Positions 1 to 64,000 of a stretch of DNA of 64,000 nucleotides are shown here, piece by piece. Position 1 is the first letter of the stretch. Every line of letters starts with the position of its first letter. Source of the DNA: Tridacna crocea. Lineage: Eukaryota > Mollusca > Bivalvia > Cardiida > Cardiidae. Location: positions 50,603,159-50,667,158 of the forward strand of contig OX031059.1 in assembly GCA_943736015.1 (NCBI GenBank), in the 5' to 3' direction. The notes under the pieces are model-generated. The model did not search any database. It saw only the letters and a program-made list of their open reading frames with translations, and had not been told where the DNA came from. The position numbers and the translations under genes are program-made.

Positions 1-44
1 GTGCAAGAAACAAAGCTTGTTAAAGTTAGAAATATGGACTGCTA

Positions 45-135
45 TTAATCCTTTACCAGACGACAAAATTTAAGCTTTGCCCAAATTGAAAGCATTTGCA
101 GACGACAATTTCAATGTGGCTCAAATGCTGCAGTC

Positions 136-169
<34 letters not shown>

Positions 170-261
170 TGTGGGAAATGGAGAAAATGCTGGTTACCAG
201 CATTTTCTCCTTTTCCCACAATGTTTTCAAAAGTCATGAAAAGTCTGCTCTGTGCAGGGTG
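45..261 (+). mobile_element. MITE-A copy, degraded R end
   Basis: L end after TTAA, a 20-plus A run at 147-166, then an intact hairpin core; the R end is scrambled. Confidence 0.75.
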
Positions 262-438
262 AACTCTTTACCAAACCGCATAAATATAAACATGGTAGAA
301 CTGAAAGCATTTGCAGAAGACAAAATAAATGTTGCTCAATTAATGCTGTTTACCCTTTTTAGGGTGGAAAATATTGTGTTTTCTAAAAGCCTCCTCATCA
401 CGGTCTTTAAAATTCAGGATTGTGTGGTAAAGGGTTTA
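262..438 (+). mobile_element. MITE-A copy lacking the hairpin core
   Basis: Both ends are present (CTCTTTACCA and GTGGTAAAGGG) but most of the palindrome is deleted. Confidence 0.75.
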
Positions 439-658
439 GTGAGTATCTTCACTTTAAGGTAAATCCTATGTACAACAGCTAATATTGATGTTACAAACAA
501 AAACAGAACAGATTACCCAACAAATTGGGATTTCTTTATATTTTACAGGTAGTTGATAACATCAAACAAGACAATTTTTAAGATAATTCTTCAGTAATTC
601 TTCAGACAGAAATACAATTCATGGCAAAAAGGTTTAAAGATACAGGAAAGCTGTTTAC

Positions 659-54490
<53,832 letters not shown>

Positions 54491-54515
54491 GATTTCTTCT
54501 CACTTGTTAAACAAT
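54491..54515 (-). other. ROCK: ROCK 5' untranslated leader adjoining the start codon
   Basis: Twenty-five bases lie between a candidate 3' splice site and the ATG. The intron side (54516-54539) reads on the minus strand as a pyrimidine-rich tract ending in AG. This implies a separate upstream 5' UTR exon; transcript evidence is needed to confirm it. Confidence 0.6.
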
Positions 54516-55036
54516 CTAAAACAAAGAACAAACTAAGACATTAGCATCTGTAATAATGAATGTTAGAGACTGACATGTATTATTGTCTTGTCCTTATGAC
54601 TTTTGACTGTGGCAACACCATATGGTGAAAGCAGATAGAAGAGATAGTCTCAATAATGAGACGCTCCGGTGATCTTTTTCATATTTGGACATTTACTGTT
54701 CACCATACCGTCTCAAGTCCATCGTAAATTTTCCTGTAGCAAATATAGAGCACAATACTGACTTTCTGTTTTGTCATTTTATCCGTATTGCAGCAAAATG
54801 CAATTAACTTTTAGTAATGAACATGACCAAAAAATGTTAAACCATTCTATACATAAACAGCTTGTAGAAGTCATTTATAACACGTTTATCTCCGAAAAAC
54901 CACTGACAAAATTTGTAATACGTGGTGGCCATTTTGTATGTTTTTGGGAACGTAAACAACTCGAGTAACTGATGAAATACATGTTTTCCCTCAAGTTCAG
55001 CGTTTAAATTGAAAGTATTTTGTACTTCAAACGAAG
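54516..55036. other. 5' UTR intron, no recognisable element
   Basis: Nothing assignable between the first coding exon and the TIR element. Confidence 0.45.
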
Positions 55037-55041
55037 GAATA

Positions 55042-56239
55042 TACCGTAATTTGCGTATATTTTGGGACACCCAAAGAATTGGGACACCATCAAAAATCAC
55101 GAAAATAATTATTTTTCATGACCCAAAGATTTGGGACATACTCAAAATTGCAAAGCAAGATCGGTAATTTTTTGTTCCAAAGAATTGGGACAGTGAATAT
55201 CTTATTTAATTTTCTTTTTTCAATCCGTTGATAGGCCTACCCTTTGCAAATATTTATTTCTCGTAGTTTTATTTTTACGCTCGTAACGTCGTAAGCATGC
55301 TTCCTAACTCTCCCCATTTCAATGGGAATTACCCGATCCAAGACGAAAAACCCGATCACCTGATTGTCTAATATAAAACCAATTCAAAAAGAAATCCGAC
55401 GTAACTGTAAAAAGCGTGTGATAAACTTCTATCCAAGATCCATAACATGTATAACGTGTGTGTACATCAGGTTAACAGAGTTGACACGCGTGTATTTTAC
55501 GGTCAATCGAGTTTGTTGTTTATAAATAGAATGCATGTCGTAAAAGGCGACAAAAGGGGCATCATTTTGTGTTTCATCCATTCCTCATTTATCATGTTTG
55601 TCTTATGTTGTTGCACATGTGTGTTATTTTCACCTCGCATTATTGTTTACTAAGTAAGTGCGCCCAATATTACCTAAGTTGTCGACGGGCCATAAAACAC
55701 TATTCATTCATTCATTCATTATAAATAGAAATCTAGGTATACAGTTTTACCCAAGGTTTATCGATCGAAGATCGACGAACCAATCAAATTTAAGAACGGT
55801 CCGAGCAGGTACTTGTCAAGAGTGCACTTAACGTCGTTCACCTCGCGTACATGTAAGCAGGTAAAATATGTTGTGATTTTTTTTCTACAAACGCAAATTA
55901 ACGTCTTTATTGATATCCCAAGATGCAATCAAAAATGAGTGAAAAGTTCATAATCAAGGTAAATCGCGAGCTCTTAGTGCTCAAACTGATCGGTGGAATT
56001 CCAATCAGTCTAAAAATAGACCAACCTGCAAACCTTACATCAACCACGTTGCAATATATTTCAACGTCGGCAATATTCGATGTGTTGGCGGCGAGTGACT
56101 TTCACTTTGACAGACCGTCGTGTTTGACCATAAGTTTTGGGACAGCTGACAGAATAATTATTTTTTGTAGACCAAAGTATTGGGACACGAAAAAAAATAA
56201 TTATTTTTTGCTGTCCCAAAATTTAAGCATATTACGGTA
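55042..56239. mobile_element. 1.2-kb terminal-inverted-repeat element in the 5' UTR intron
   Basis: Ends TACCGTAATTTGCGTAT and GCATATTACGGTA are inverted, and both flanks carry diverged TTGGGACA and ATAATTATTTTT motifs in opposite orientation over about 100-160 bases. GAATA flanks both sides (55037-55041, 56240-56244); if the real target were TA, a Tc1/mariner-type family would fit instead. The inside has a (ATTC)n tract at 55705 and a 105-codon frame (55923-56240) that runs into the right terminal repeat; I do not recognise a transposase. Confidence 0.75.
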
Positions 56240-56244
56240 GAATA

Positions 56245-56769
56245 CACAAGCAACAGGTATGTTTAAATTCTAGCATCAGCCTCATAACCTAAAGCCTAAG
56301 GTACTGAGTTCAATACCCGGGAGCGAGTGTCAACTTTGGGATTTTTCATTGGCCCACACGTTCGGTGTAGTTCCCAGGAAGCAGAATCGAGATAGATTAG
56401 TATAAGTTTTGAGAACTTGTTTCTCAATCGATGCAGAATAAATATATTCAAACTAACAACAGGTAAGTTGTTTGCAGACCCATCAAACACTAATGGGGAC
56501 CATTATCTGCTGGAAAACATCCTTATACTTTTGTACTGCATGCAGTATTTATTTGTAAATTAGCATTTACTTGAAACACATCTTTTCTTCAGTTAAACTT
56601 GCAAAAAGTCCCTTCACATAAGACACTAGGCTAGACTCTACTTTGATGATATTTCCCCTCAAGATACATGTTTTTAAACATAAAATTTGCACTTACGATT
56701 TTACACTGAAGGCAATGTTCATTGAGTGAACAGGAGAGAAATAATAGACCAGTTATGAACAGTACTTAC
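56245..56769. other. 5' UTR intron and flank without recognisable element
   Basis: Nothing assignable. Confidence 0.45.
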
Positions 56770-56880
56770 AAAATACGCAAATTTTACAGATGACATGAAA
56801 AATGGAGCAGGGACCGCAAGTTACAACGCATTTCCTGAAGTTTAAGGGACCTCGACCGCCATTTCGTCCAACAATGGCGG
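56770..56880 (-). promoter_or_regulatory. ROCK: Candidate non-coding first exon and core promoter of ROCK
   Basis: On the minus strand a perfect GTAAGT donor lies at 56764-56769, about 2.25 kb before the acceptor of the first coding exon. Just upstream are two inverted YY1-like motifs: CCGCCATTG (56872-56880 on the minus strand) and CCGCCATTTCG (56856-56866 on the plus strand). YY1-type sites typically sit close to transcription starts of broadly expressed genes. The exon limits and start site are inferred; no TATA box is evident. Confidence 0.45.
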
Positions 56881-57340
56881 AATTAAAACAGCTTATCCTG
56901 AACTTCTATTGAACTTCATGTTGTGTTTAGATATTCAAGTCACTTAGGAATGTGAAATCTTTACAATATAATATTTAGGCTCTGCAAATTAAATTTTGCA
57001 TCTTCAAATCAGCCAATTTAACATGGATAACTAAAAAATTACCTACATATTTCGCATATTTTCTGCTTTCTAACACCCGAGTGTGACGTAAATTTTCAAG
57101 GGACATAACTGTTCGAAAATGTTTTTCGTTCATGGTATCCAACGTACCAAATAATAAAAATATTGTACTTACTACAACAAAGTTTACGGAAAATCTCTAA
57201 AATGTAAAATTATATTTATCCGTTGTAAGTCATGTAATACATGTACTAGTCAATCAGTAATTAAGAACATCTTGATGAAATGCAACATGAACCTGTGCTT
57301 AGCATTGTTCTTAGTCATGTATAACTAAGAATTTACTAAA
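56881..57340. other. Upstream flank of ROCK
   Basis: No repeats or genes recognised; would hold proximal regulatory DNA if the promoter call is right. Confidence 0.4.
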
Positions 57341-57600
57341 CAAGAGGACCAAGATAGCCCTGAATTGCTCACCTGAATTTTGAGAGAACCATTGCCATTC
57401 TTTTTTTTAAGTTTTGAAATTTTGAAAACAAAATCTTTATTTTGCTGAGAAATATTGAAAAAAGTCACATGTAAAAACCATTTTAAAGTCTGTTAACACC
57501 CCTACAATCATCACCACAGCCATGTTTTTGACGAATCAGAATTCTGCAAATAAATTTTTAGATAGGTCACCCAAAGATCATTTCTTGAAAGTAGCTAAAA
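57341..57600 (+). mobile_element. Family H, copy 4, left-end fragment
   Basis: CAAGAGGACCAAGATAGCCC left hairpin, GCTCACCTGAATTTT, then about 200 bases similar to copy 1; truncated. Confidence 0.7.
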
Positions 57601-57663
57601 TTAAGTTGAACAGGAGCACCTCATGAGGGTGCCATTGATTGGCTGTTGGCTGCTGGATAGTAA

Positions 57664-58483
57664 TGTCACGGAGAGAGGTTAAATATATAAGCACTTAAAA
57701 CCAGCCTGGCTGTTGAGCTAGCTTTTACAGCGATGCGATTTGGCATATTTCTCTCCGTGATAGTTAAGCAGCGTGTATTAGGTTAGTTAGTGCCTGTATG
57801 GGTGACCAGGTCATTGCACGTTACATTTTGTGGCAGCAGTGGGATAATGATAACTGCCGGACTGGAGTTGCCTTTCCCATGTATATTCCCCTCGTGTTTC
57901 TGTATATGCATGCTTGTATATAGGTCTCGGGGTCGAGACTTCTCAAAGGGGGGAGTAATGTCACGGAGAGAAGTTAGATATATAAGCACTTGAAACCTGC
58001 CTTGCTGTTGAGCTAGTTTTTACAGCGATGCGGTTTGGTGTATTTCTCTCCGTGATAGTTAAGCAACATGCATTAGGTTAGTACCTGGATGGGTGACCAG
58101 GTCGTTGCACGTTACATTTGGTGGCAGCGGTTGGATAATGACAACTGCCGGACTGGAGTTGCCTTACCCATGTATATTCCCCTGGTGTTTCTGTATATAC
58201 ATGCTTGTATATCAGTCTCGGGGACGAGACTTGTCGAAGGGGGGAGTAATGTCATGGAGAGGTTAGATATATATGCACTTAAAAACAGCCTTGCTGTAGA
58301 GCTAGCTTTTACAGCGATGCAGTTTGGTGTATTTCTCTCCGTGATAGTTAAGCAACCTGCATTAGGTTAGTGCCTGGATGGGTGACCAGGTTGATGCACG
58401 TTACATTTGATGGCAGAGGTGGGATAATGACAACTGCCGGACTGGAGTTGCCTGGATGGGTGAGCAGGTCGTTGCATGTTACA
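57664..58483 (+). mobile_element. Tandem array of a miniature LTR retroelement (TRIM-like)
   Basis: Three LTR-like units of about 160 bp (57664-57825, 57959-58116, 58250-58405) start TGTCAYGGAGAG and end CACGTTACA. Two 133-bp internal segments separate them; each starts with a PBS-like GTGGCAGCRGT box 3-4 bases after the LTR end and finishes with a polypurine run (AAGGGGGGAGTAA) directly before the next TG. A third internal segment is truncated and joined to a fourth LTR tail (58455-58482). The LTRs contain ATATATAAGCAC, a TATA-like box. No protein-coding domain is present. Confidence 0.8.
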
Positions 58484-58681
58484 GTAAGTTAAATTTCCAA
58501 GTTGCAAAAGGGGCATAATTTGGGCAAAACAATTTTGGAGTTACCTACTCCTGCTGTATGTTTTGTTGTTCTTTTTTTTACTAGTGAACAATTATTCAGA
58601 GTTTCAAGTACATGTTTTGAGCGCAAGCTGGTATATAACAAAATGTCAAAGTTTTTGCACAACAACAACAACACAGACGAT

Positions 58682-59031
58682 CGTTGTCTGCGCATGTCAT
58701 ATTCTTCGAAGATTCGACTGTCTTATATGACGCATCACTAGCCCCAAAAGCGGGCTGACTGTAATATTACGCTCTAAAAGTAGTAATATAGAAAATAGCT
58801 TTTATCAACACGTTTGAGGAGAAATGAGACCTGCTATAGCTTCAGATTTCTCTAGACTGCTGATCATAGCTGAGTGAATTGCACGAGGTAGCGTTTTATT
58901 GAGTAAACGTTTATTTTAGTTTGAAATTCTAAGTAATGGTTGTCACGTAGGAAAGTGGTTCGGTTCTGTACCCAGGATGCCCAAATTAGATAGATGAGTA
59001 TTTATAGAATGCCATCTAGCGGGAGATAATG
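58682..59031. mobile_element. 350-bp unidentified element, copy 2
   Basis: Near copy of 42680-43023, flanked by a perfect 10-bp direct repeat CACAGACGAT (58672-58681 and 59032-59041). No tail, no tRNA boxes, no coding frame; the 10-bp duplication would fit a Mutator-like element, but the end repeats are very short. Confidence 0.8.
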
Positions 59032-59077
59032 CACAGACGATGACTTTGGGGATTAGCTAAGCTAAATAAGGGGTATG

Positions 59078-59485
59078 ATATAAGGATATTTCTGTGAAAT
59101 AACTTCAAAATCTGACCATGGTTTCAGAGAAGAAAAACATTTGAGAATTTCTTCATGTCCTTATGGTGCAAATAGTTCCCACCTACCACAGCCATATGTT
59201 TCTTGATGGATCAGAATTTTGAAAACAACTTTTTTAAAAGGGCACCCATGGAACATTTCTGTGAAATTATTTCAAAATATGACAAGTGGTTTAAGAGAAG
59301 AAGAATTTCAAAGAATTTCTTTAAGTCCATACAGTGCAAAGAGCCCCCCCCCCCCCACCCCCGCCATGTTTGTGAAAAGGGTCACTCAAGGAACATATCT
59401 GTGACATCATTTTAAAACCTGATGAGCAGTTTCAGAGGAGAAGACTTTTAAAAAAATTCTTAGAAAATTCCATCTGGTTGCCATG
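59078..59485 (+). mobile_element. Family H, copy 5, internal fragment
   Basis: Diverged GTTTCAGAGAAGAAG units and GGTTGCCATGGC as in copy 1, with a C-run at 59346-59359; no ends. Confidence 0.65.
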
Positions 59486-59497
59486 GCCATATTAACC

Positions 59498-59632
59498 AAC
59501 AATTTCTCCTTTTCCCACAATGTTTTCTACTTTATCAAGGTAAAATTACATCATCTGAACCTATTTGAAATTGACGTCTGGAACTGCTTTCATTTTGGAT
59601 AGGTCTAAAGTTTTGCTGTGTGGTAAAGATTT
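59498..59632 (-). mobile_element. MITE-A half copy
   Basis: One arm (TTTCTCCTTTTCCCACAATG) and L end to TGTGGTAAAGATTTAA. Confidence 0.8.
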
Positions 59633-59711
59633 AAATGAAGATCTTTGTGGCAGTGTCCTTTGCAAGATTCTTCAAAGCCGATGTCTGGTACTGGTGAAAC
59701 CCTGGACACAT

Positions 59712-59942
59712 TTAACCCTTTACCAAACGACAAAATTTTAGACTAGTCCAAATTGAAAACACTTGCAGTCAACAAAATAAACATAACTCAAAAATTCAAA
59801 CTTGTTTCCAACAGAGAAGAAAACATTGTGGGAAAAGGAGAAAATGCTGGTTACCTGCATTTTCTCCTTTTCCCACAATGTTTTCAAAAGACTTCTATCC
59901 CAGGGTTGTAAAAACCAGGGATTGTTTGGTAAAGGGATAACT
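59712..59942 (+). mobile_element. MITE-A copy, full length
   Basis: TTAACCC start, intact core, TTTGGTAAAGGGATAA end. Confidence 0.92.
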
Positions 59943-59985
59943 TTCTTGCTGTCCTGATATGACTAAAATAATGTTGAAAGTGACC

Positions 59986-60207
59986 TTAACTCATTACCAA
60001 ATGACAATAAATTTGTCAAAATTGAAAGCATCTGCATATGACACAGTAAATGAAAATGAAACATTAAATTTTGTTTTGGGAAAGATGAAAAACAGTGGCA
60101 AAAGGAGAAAATGCTTGTAACCAGCATTTTCTCCTTTTACAACAATGGTTTGAAAAAGCTTTTTCTTCAGGGTTGTTAAAAATTGGGTTTGTCTTGTAAA
60201 GAATTAA
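59986..60207 (+). mobile_element. MITE-A copy
   Basis: TTAACTCATTACCAAATGAC L end, core, CTTGTAAAGAATTAA R end. Confidence 0.85.
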
Positions 60208-60277
60208 ACACCATAGATCTACTAGGATTAATTAATTCATAAACTTATTTCAAAGATATCAGCTGCAAATATGTCAA

Positions 60278-60483
60278 GCCTTTACCAAGCAATCCCAATT
60301 TTAATGACCTTTGAGCCTTTGAAATTATTGTGGGAAAAGGAAAAAATGCTTGCAAGCAGAATTTTCTTAATTCTTTCCCAGCAATGCTTTCAACTCTGTC
60401 ATCTTTTGATCCGTGTTTTAATCGGTGTCTGCAAATGCTTTCAATTTAGACAAGTCTAGAATTTTGTCGTTTGGTAAAGTTAA
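60278..60483 (-). mobile_element. MITE-A copy with small deletions
   Basis: CCTTTACCAAGCAATCCC R end; L end to TTTGGTAAAGTTAA. Confidence 0.83.
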
Positions 60484-60715
60484 CTCTTCTTTACCAGGCC
60501 AAAAAATTTTAGAAAGGTCAAAATTGAAAGCATTTTCAGATGACAATTTCAAAGTGGCTCAAATTACATTTTATTTCTCGACAGGGTAGAAAGTATTGTG
60601 GGAATAGGAGAAAATGCTGGTTGCCAGCATTTTCTCCTTTTCCCACAATGTTTTCATAAGTCTTCCTTCCTAGGTCATTAGAAGTTAAAATTAGCACTGT
60701 GCTGTGAAGGTTTAA
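60480..60715 (+). mobile_element. MITE-A copy sharing TTAA
   Basis: Back-to-back with the preceding copy; core intact; R end diverged. Confidence 0.85.
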
Positions 60716-61276
60716 AACCCTTGCCATATGATCATGTTTTAGTGATCCTGCTAACAGTAATGAGAAGAATAAGAATATAATACATGTTATCAGTCCTACG
60801 TACAAGCCCACTTTCTCTGAAAATCCCAGTTTCTAGTGGAACAGTTACCCTGTCAACCACCTTGATAAGACAGTATAATTTATTGCATGTAATTAGTCCC
60901 AACTGGTCTGACCAGAAACTCTGTTCTCTGGGTCATTGTGTGAAACTTGATCCTAAAACTGATAAGCCCTCGAGAATCTTGCATTTATAGAACTGCGAGT
61001 CTGTGTCCACTTCCAGGGAACAATTTTCATGTTTCAATTTCCTTGGTTAGAGGGGTGTGAGCTGGTAGATGTATCGATAATATTTATATGTCACAAATTT
61101 TTGTAGTTTGTTCTTATTGAGTGTGAAGTTTGGGATTTTTTGCAGAGGTTTTGGGGACCCAAGAAAAAGTGCATGTACTTAAAATGCATTTTTGTTATGC
61201 ATTGTAATGCATGATTATTTTTGAAAGGACTAAAGGAAATTAAGAAAAATATAGATAAAGTACAACATTTTCTGAG
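60716..61276. other. Flank without recognisable element
   Basis: Nothing assignable. Confidence 0.5.
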
Positions 61277-61496
61277 TTAACCCTTTAGTACATAAGAAAA
61301 GTAAAGATTTGCCAACATTGTAAGAAATAATTTTGAAGATGACAATTTAAATGCAACTCAGATGAGGAAATCTGTCATCCAAATCAGATACGGTAGAAAA
61401 CATTGTGGGAAATGGAGAAAATGCTGTTTACCACAATGTGTTCGAAATCTTTCTTTCTCAGGGTACTTAAAAGTCAGACTTTGTGGTAAGGATTAA
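61277..61496 (+). mobile_element. MITE-A copy, right arm mostly lost
   Basis: TTAACCC start, GTAGAAAACATTGTGGGAAA left arm, R end GTGGTAAGGATTAA. Confidence 0.78.
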
Positions 61497-62361
61497 AATA
61501 AACCTTTAAAATTATATATCCTTCTACATGACACAAGTGTGACTTCCACTTTTAGAACTTTGCTTTTGTGGCAAGATTAGGCCAAGATCAGTCTGCACAG
61601 AAATATGCAATGCAGAGATATTCTGGCCAAACAAAATTGGTCATCTGCAAATATTTTCTGTGTGCACAATTCTAAAAATCTTGGTTGTAATTGGGGAACA
61701 GTGGTCAGGACCTTTGATTTTCAAACATGGATTCTATGTCTGATCCTTTCTGGTTGAATTCAGTAGCTGTGTCCTTTGGCAATGCACCAGAGCCTCAGCC
61801 TATTGCTGTAGGACCAAAGAAAAGATTTGAATAAGTAAGCCATTGTCAGTGATAGGGCTTAGATAATACTGAAAACAGCGTTCCAGAAGATTATTAGGAA
61901 TTGTAAATGAAAAGAAAAAGCAGATCTTTGTGAGTTCCTCAGGTAAACTACCCAATTAGAAATAACAAAAGTTTGAAAATAAGGAAACTTATCAAGTGAT
62001 ACTTTTTGTTCATTACACCTATAACCATGATAAATATATTTCTGATTTATATGATGCCTTCTTAGGACCATTACACTCTTTTTCTCATTCACCGGATTTA
62101 CCATCACCACTGTTTATTCTAAAACATTGAAAAGATAAAAGGAAAGTCATATCTGATGCAACAAAAAGAGACAAAGTTTCCGATTGTACAAAGACCATCC
62201 CATTATTTTAAACAACCAAAATTGCACCTTTTGTTTGAATCTTACAGTTGGGGGTTGAAACATGTAAAATGTTTAGTTTACAATAACCATTTCCAACATG
62301 GATATGGACAAAAATAGTGTTGAAACTGGCATAAAACCCTATTCTAAAAAACTTCTGGGTT
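61497..62361. other. Flank without recognisable element
   Basis: About 865 bases with a weak hairpin family C fragment at about 61575-61600; an 83-codon minus-strand frame (61859-62110) is unsupported. Confidence 0.45.
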
Positions 62362-63555
62362 TTCAGCTCCACTGGGCGAAGGCCAGCAGGCTTGTGTCAT
62401 GGCCTGGTGTCTGTCATGCATTCGTCCGTCCATGTGTGTGTTCAATTTTATTTCAAACATCTTCTCTGAAATGACCCATCCAATTTTAATGAAACTTCAC
62501 AGAAATGATCCTGACATGGTCCTGTACAGAATTTGTGGGAAGAATCTGATTCCTTCAAAAACTGTGGTTGCCATGGCAACAAAACTGAAAAATTTTGAAA
62601 ATCTTTGAAAATCTTCTAGCCTGTATCTACTGGACCTCTACCAAGTTTCTTCAAATTATAGCCATGGGGTCAAAGTTTGCCCAGCCCTGGGGGTCACAGT
62701 TTTATATGGGCTCATATAGGGAGAACATTAAAATTCTTCTTCTGTCTAGCCATAGGGCCTAGGGCTACCAAATATGGCATGTACCTAGTGGACCTCTACC
62801 AAATTATAGTCTAGGGGTCAAATTGTCCCGCCCTGGGGGTCACAAGTTTTATATTGGCCTATATAGGATAAAACTTCAAAATCTTCTTGCATCTAGGCAT
62901 TAGGCCTAGGGCTATCAAATTTGGCATGTAGCTTTATCTACTAAGTCTCTACCAAGGATGCTTAAATCATCGCTCTGGGGTCAAATTTGGCCCTGCCACG
63001 GAAAGTCACAAGTTTTACATGGGCTTATGTAGGGAAACTTTATAATCTACTGGTACGTAGCCAGAAGGCCTTGGGCTACCAAATTTTGCATATTGTAGCT
63101 TTATCTAGTGGGTCTCTACCAAGAGGGCCCGAATTAAAACCTTGGGGATAAGTTTGGTCCAACCCCATAGGTCACAAGTTTTACAAGGGCTTTTATAGTG
63201 ATAACTTTAAAATCTTCTTGTGACTAATCATAAGACCTAGTGCTAACCTGTCTCATGGGTCTCATGTTTTACAGGGCCAAATAGTGACCAAACTTGTTTT
63301 ACAGGGGCTTTTATTGGTATGGGGCTGTATCTTATGGACCTCCTTCAGGATTCAAATAATTGTAGCTTTATGGCCAAAAATGGGGTGAGGTGGGGGGCCC
63401 TGGTCATAACTTTCTTGTAGGCTTTTATAGAAGACAATTTTGTATGTCTTCTAGTTCAAAACCGATTGGACAAGCACACTGTATTGTAATGTTTGGCTTG
63501 GAAGGTTTTGACTTATTAGCCAGTGGAGCGATACAGGGCCATCATGGCCCTCTTG
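62362..63555 (-). mobile_element. Hairpin-ended element (family H, copy 6)
   Basis: Inverted relative to copies 1-5: begins CAGCTCCACTGGGCGAAGG and ends AGTGGAGCGATACAGGGCC, CATCATGGCCCTCTTG. It carries the same tandem units as copy 2 (CTAGGGCTACCAAAT). The frame at 62399-62608 resembles a frame in copy 2 only because the DNA is homologous. Confidence 0.8.
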
Positions 63556-64000
63556 TTTCTACATGAGAGGGAAAGTTGATCTTTGACAACTGGCAAGTAA
63601 ACTCTACTAGGAAAGTTTGAAAATGGACTTTGTAAAATGATATACATTGCTGTGTCATCAGAAACTATATGACCGTTCATTTGATCAAATGATGCTTTCT
63701 TAGGGTATGGGGGCTACTGAAGTCTTGTATCTCATTTAGGCCTGGATTATGTCAGATTCAGACAAAGTTTCGTAATGATTCTAAATTAACAATGGTTTGA
63801 AATTATGGCCTAGCCTTAGATAACAGTTACTGATGGAGCAGTAAACCAGGCATTCATAAGGGAGACTGGCGTGAAAGTTCATTCAAGACAGAAGCATTAT
63901 AAGGGAAACAAAGACAAAATGATAATCAAACTGAACTTTAACCCAACAACCAAGTCTTTCATATATCTAGCTACTGCCAATTGTGATGATGTATAAAATA
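63556..64000. other. Right flank without recognisable element
   Basis: Nothing assignable to the window end. Confidence 0.5.

Noticed and set aside
55923..56240. A 105-codon plus-strand frame as a transposase candidate.
   Set aside because: It runs into the right terminal inverted repeat and has no catalytic motif that I can recognise.
58089..58370. A 93-codon frame (and a related one at 57790-57993).
   Set aside because: They cross LTR-like and internal units of the tandem array; the resemblance reflects the repeat.
59346..59359. C-run as a possible regulatory G-quadruplex.
   Set aside because: A single homopolymer within a family H fragment; no set of four spaced G-tracts.

Overview
This is a eukaryotic, AT-rich, intron-dominated window, most likely from a mollusc and probably a bivalve. 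That placement is an inference from the spliced gene and from repeats of a type I associate with bivalve genomes; no species can be named from the sequence alone.

One protein-coding gene is recognisable: a Rho-associated coiled-coil kinase (ROCK) on the minus strand. I reconstructed 32 coding exons, from the start codon at 54490 down to 659. All have GT-AG introns and consistent phases, and together they give 3681 coding bases (1227 codons) with no internal stop. In order the protein has a short N-terminal region, an AGC-type kinase domain with its C-terminal tail (about residues 77-400), a long coiled coil with a Rho-binding segment (about 1010-1030) and the first part of a PH domain (from about 1150). 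The rest of the PH domain, the C1 insert and the C-terminus lie beyond the left edge. The first coding exon has its own splice acceptor at 54516, and a GTAAGT donor at 56764-56769 suggests a non-coding first exon and a promoter near 56.77-56.90 kb.

The introns (the largest, about 12.2 kb, follows the first coding exon) and the upstream flank are crowded with mobile elements. The commonest is a foldback MITE of about 229 bp, here called MITE-A. It has TTAA at both ends, termini resembling CCCTTTACCA, and a near-perfect central palindrome of about 67 bp. By hand I find about 95 full, partial or relic copies in both orientations, covering roughly 18 kb. TTAA targets with CCY-type termini suggest a piggyBac-like (or Kolobok-like) non-autonomous family. 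L end means the end reading toward GACAAAATTTTAGACTGG; R end means the one reading toward ACAATCCC; + copies have the L end at the lower coordinate.

Other layers are: six copies of a 0.8-1.4 kb family with hairpin ends and subterminal inverted repeats (perhaps Helentron-associated), one of which splits a MITE-A copy; smaller hairpin families B, C and D; a tRNA-derived SINE and a headless relative; a hAT-like element with an 8-bp target duplication (52.2-52.7 kb); a 1.2-kb terminal-inverted-repeat element inside the 5' UTR intron (55.0-56.2 kb); a tandem array of a miniature LTR element with PBS-like and polypurine segments (57.66-58.48 kb); and two copies of an unidentified 350-bp element with 10-bp flanking repeats. 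From about 56.9 kb to the right end I see only repeats and unassigned sequence.
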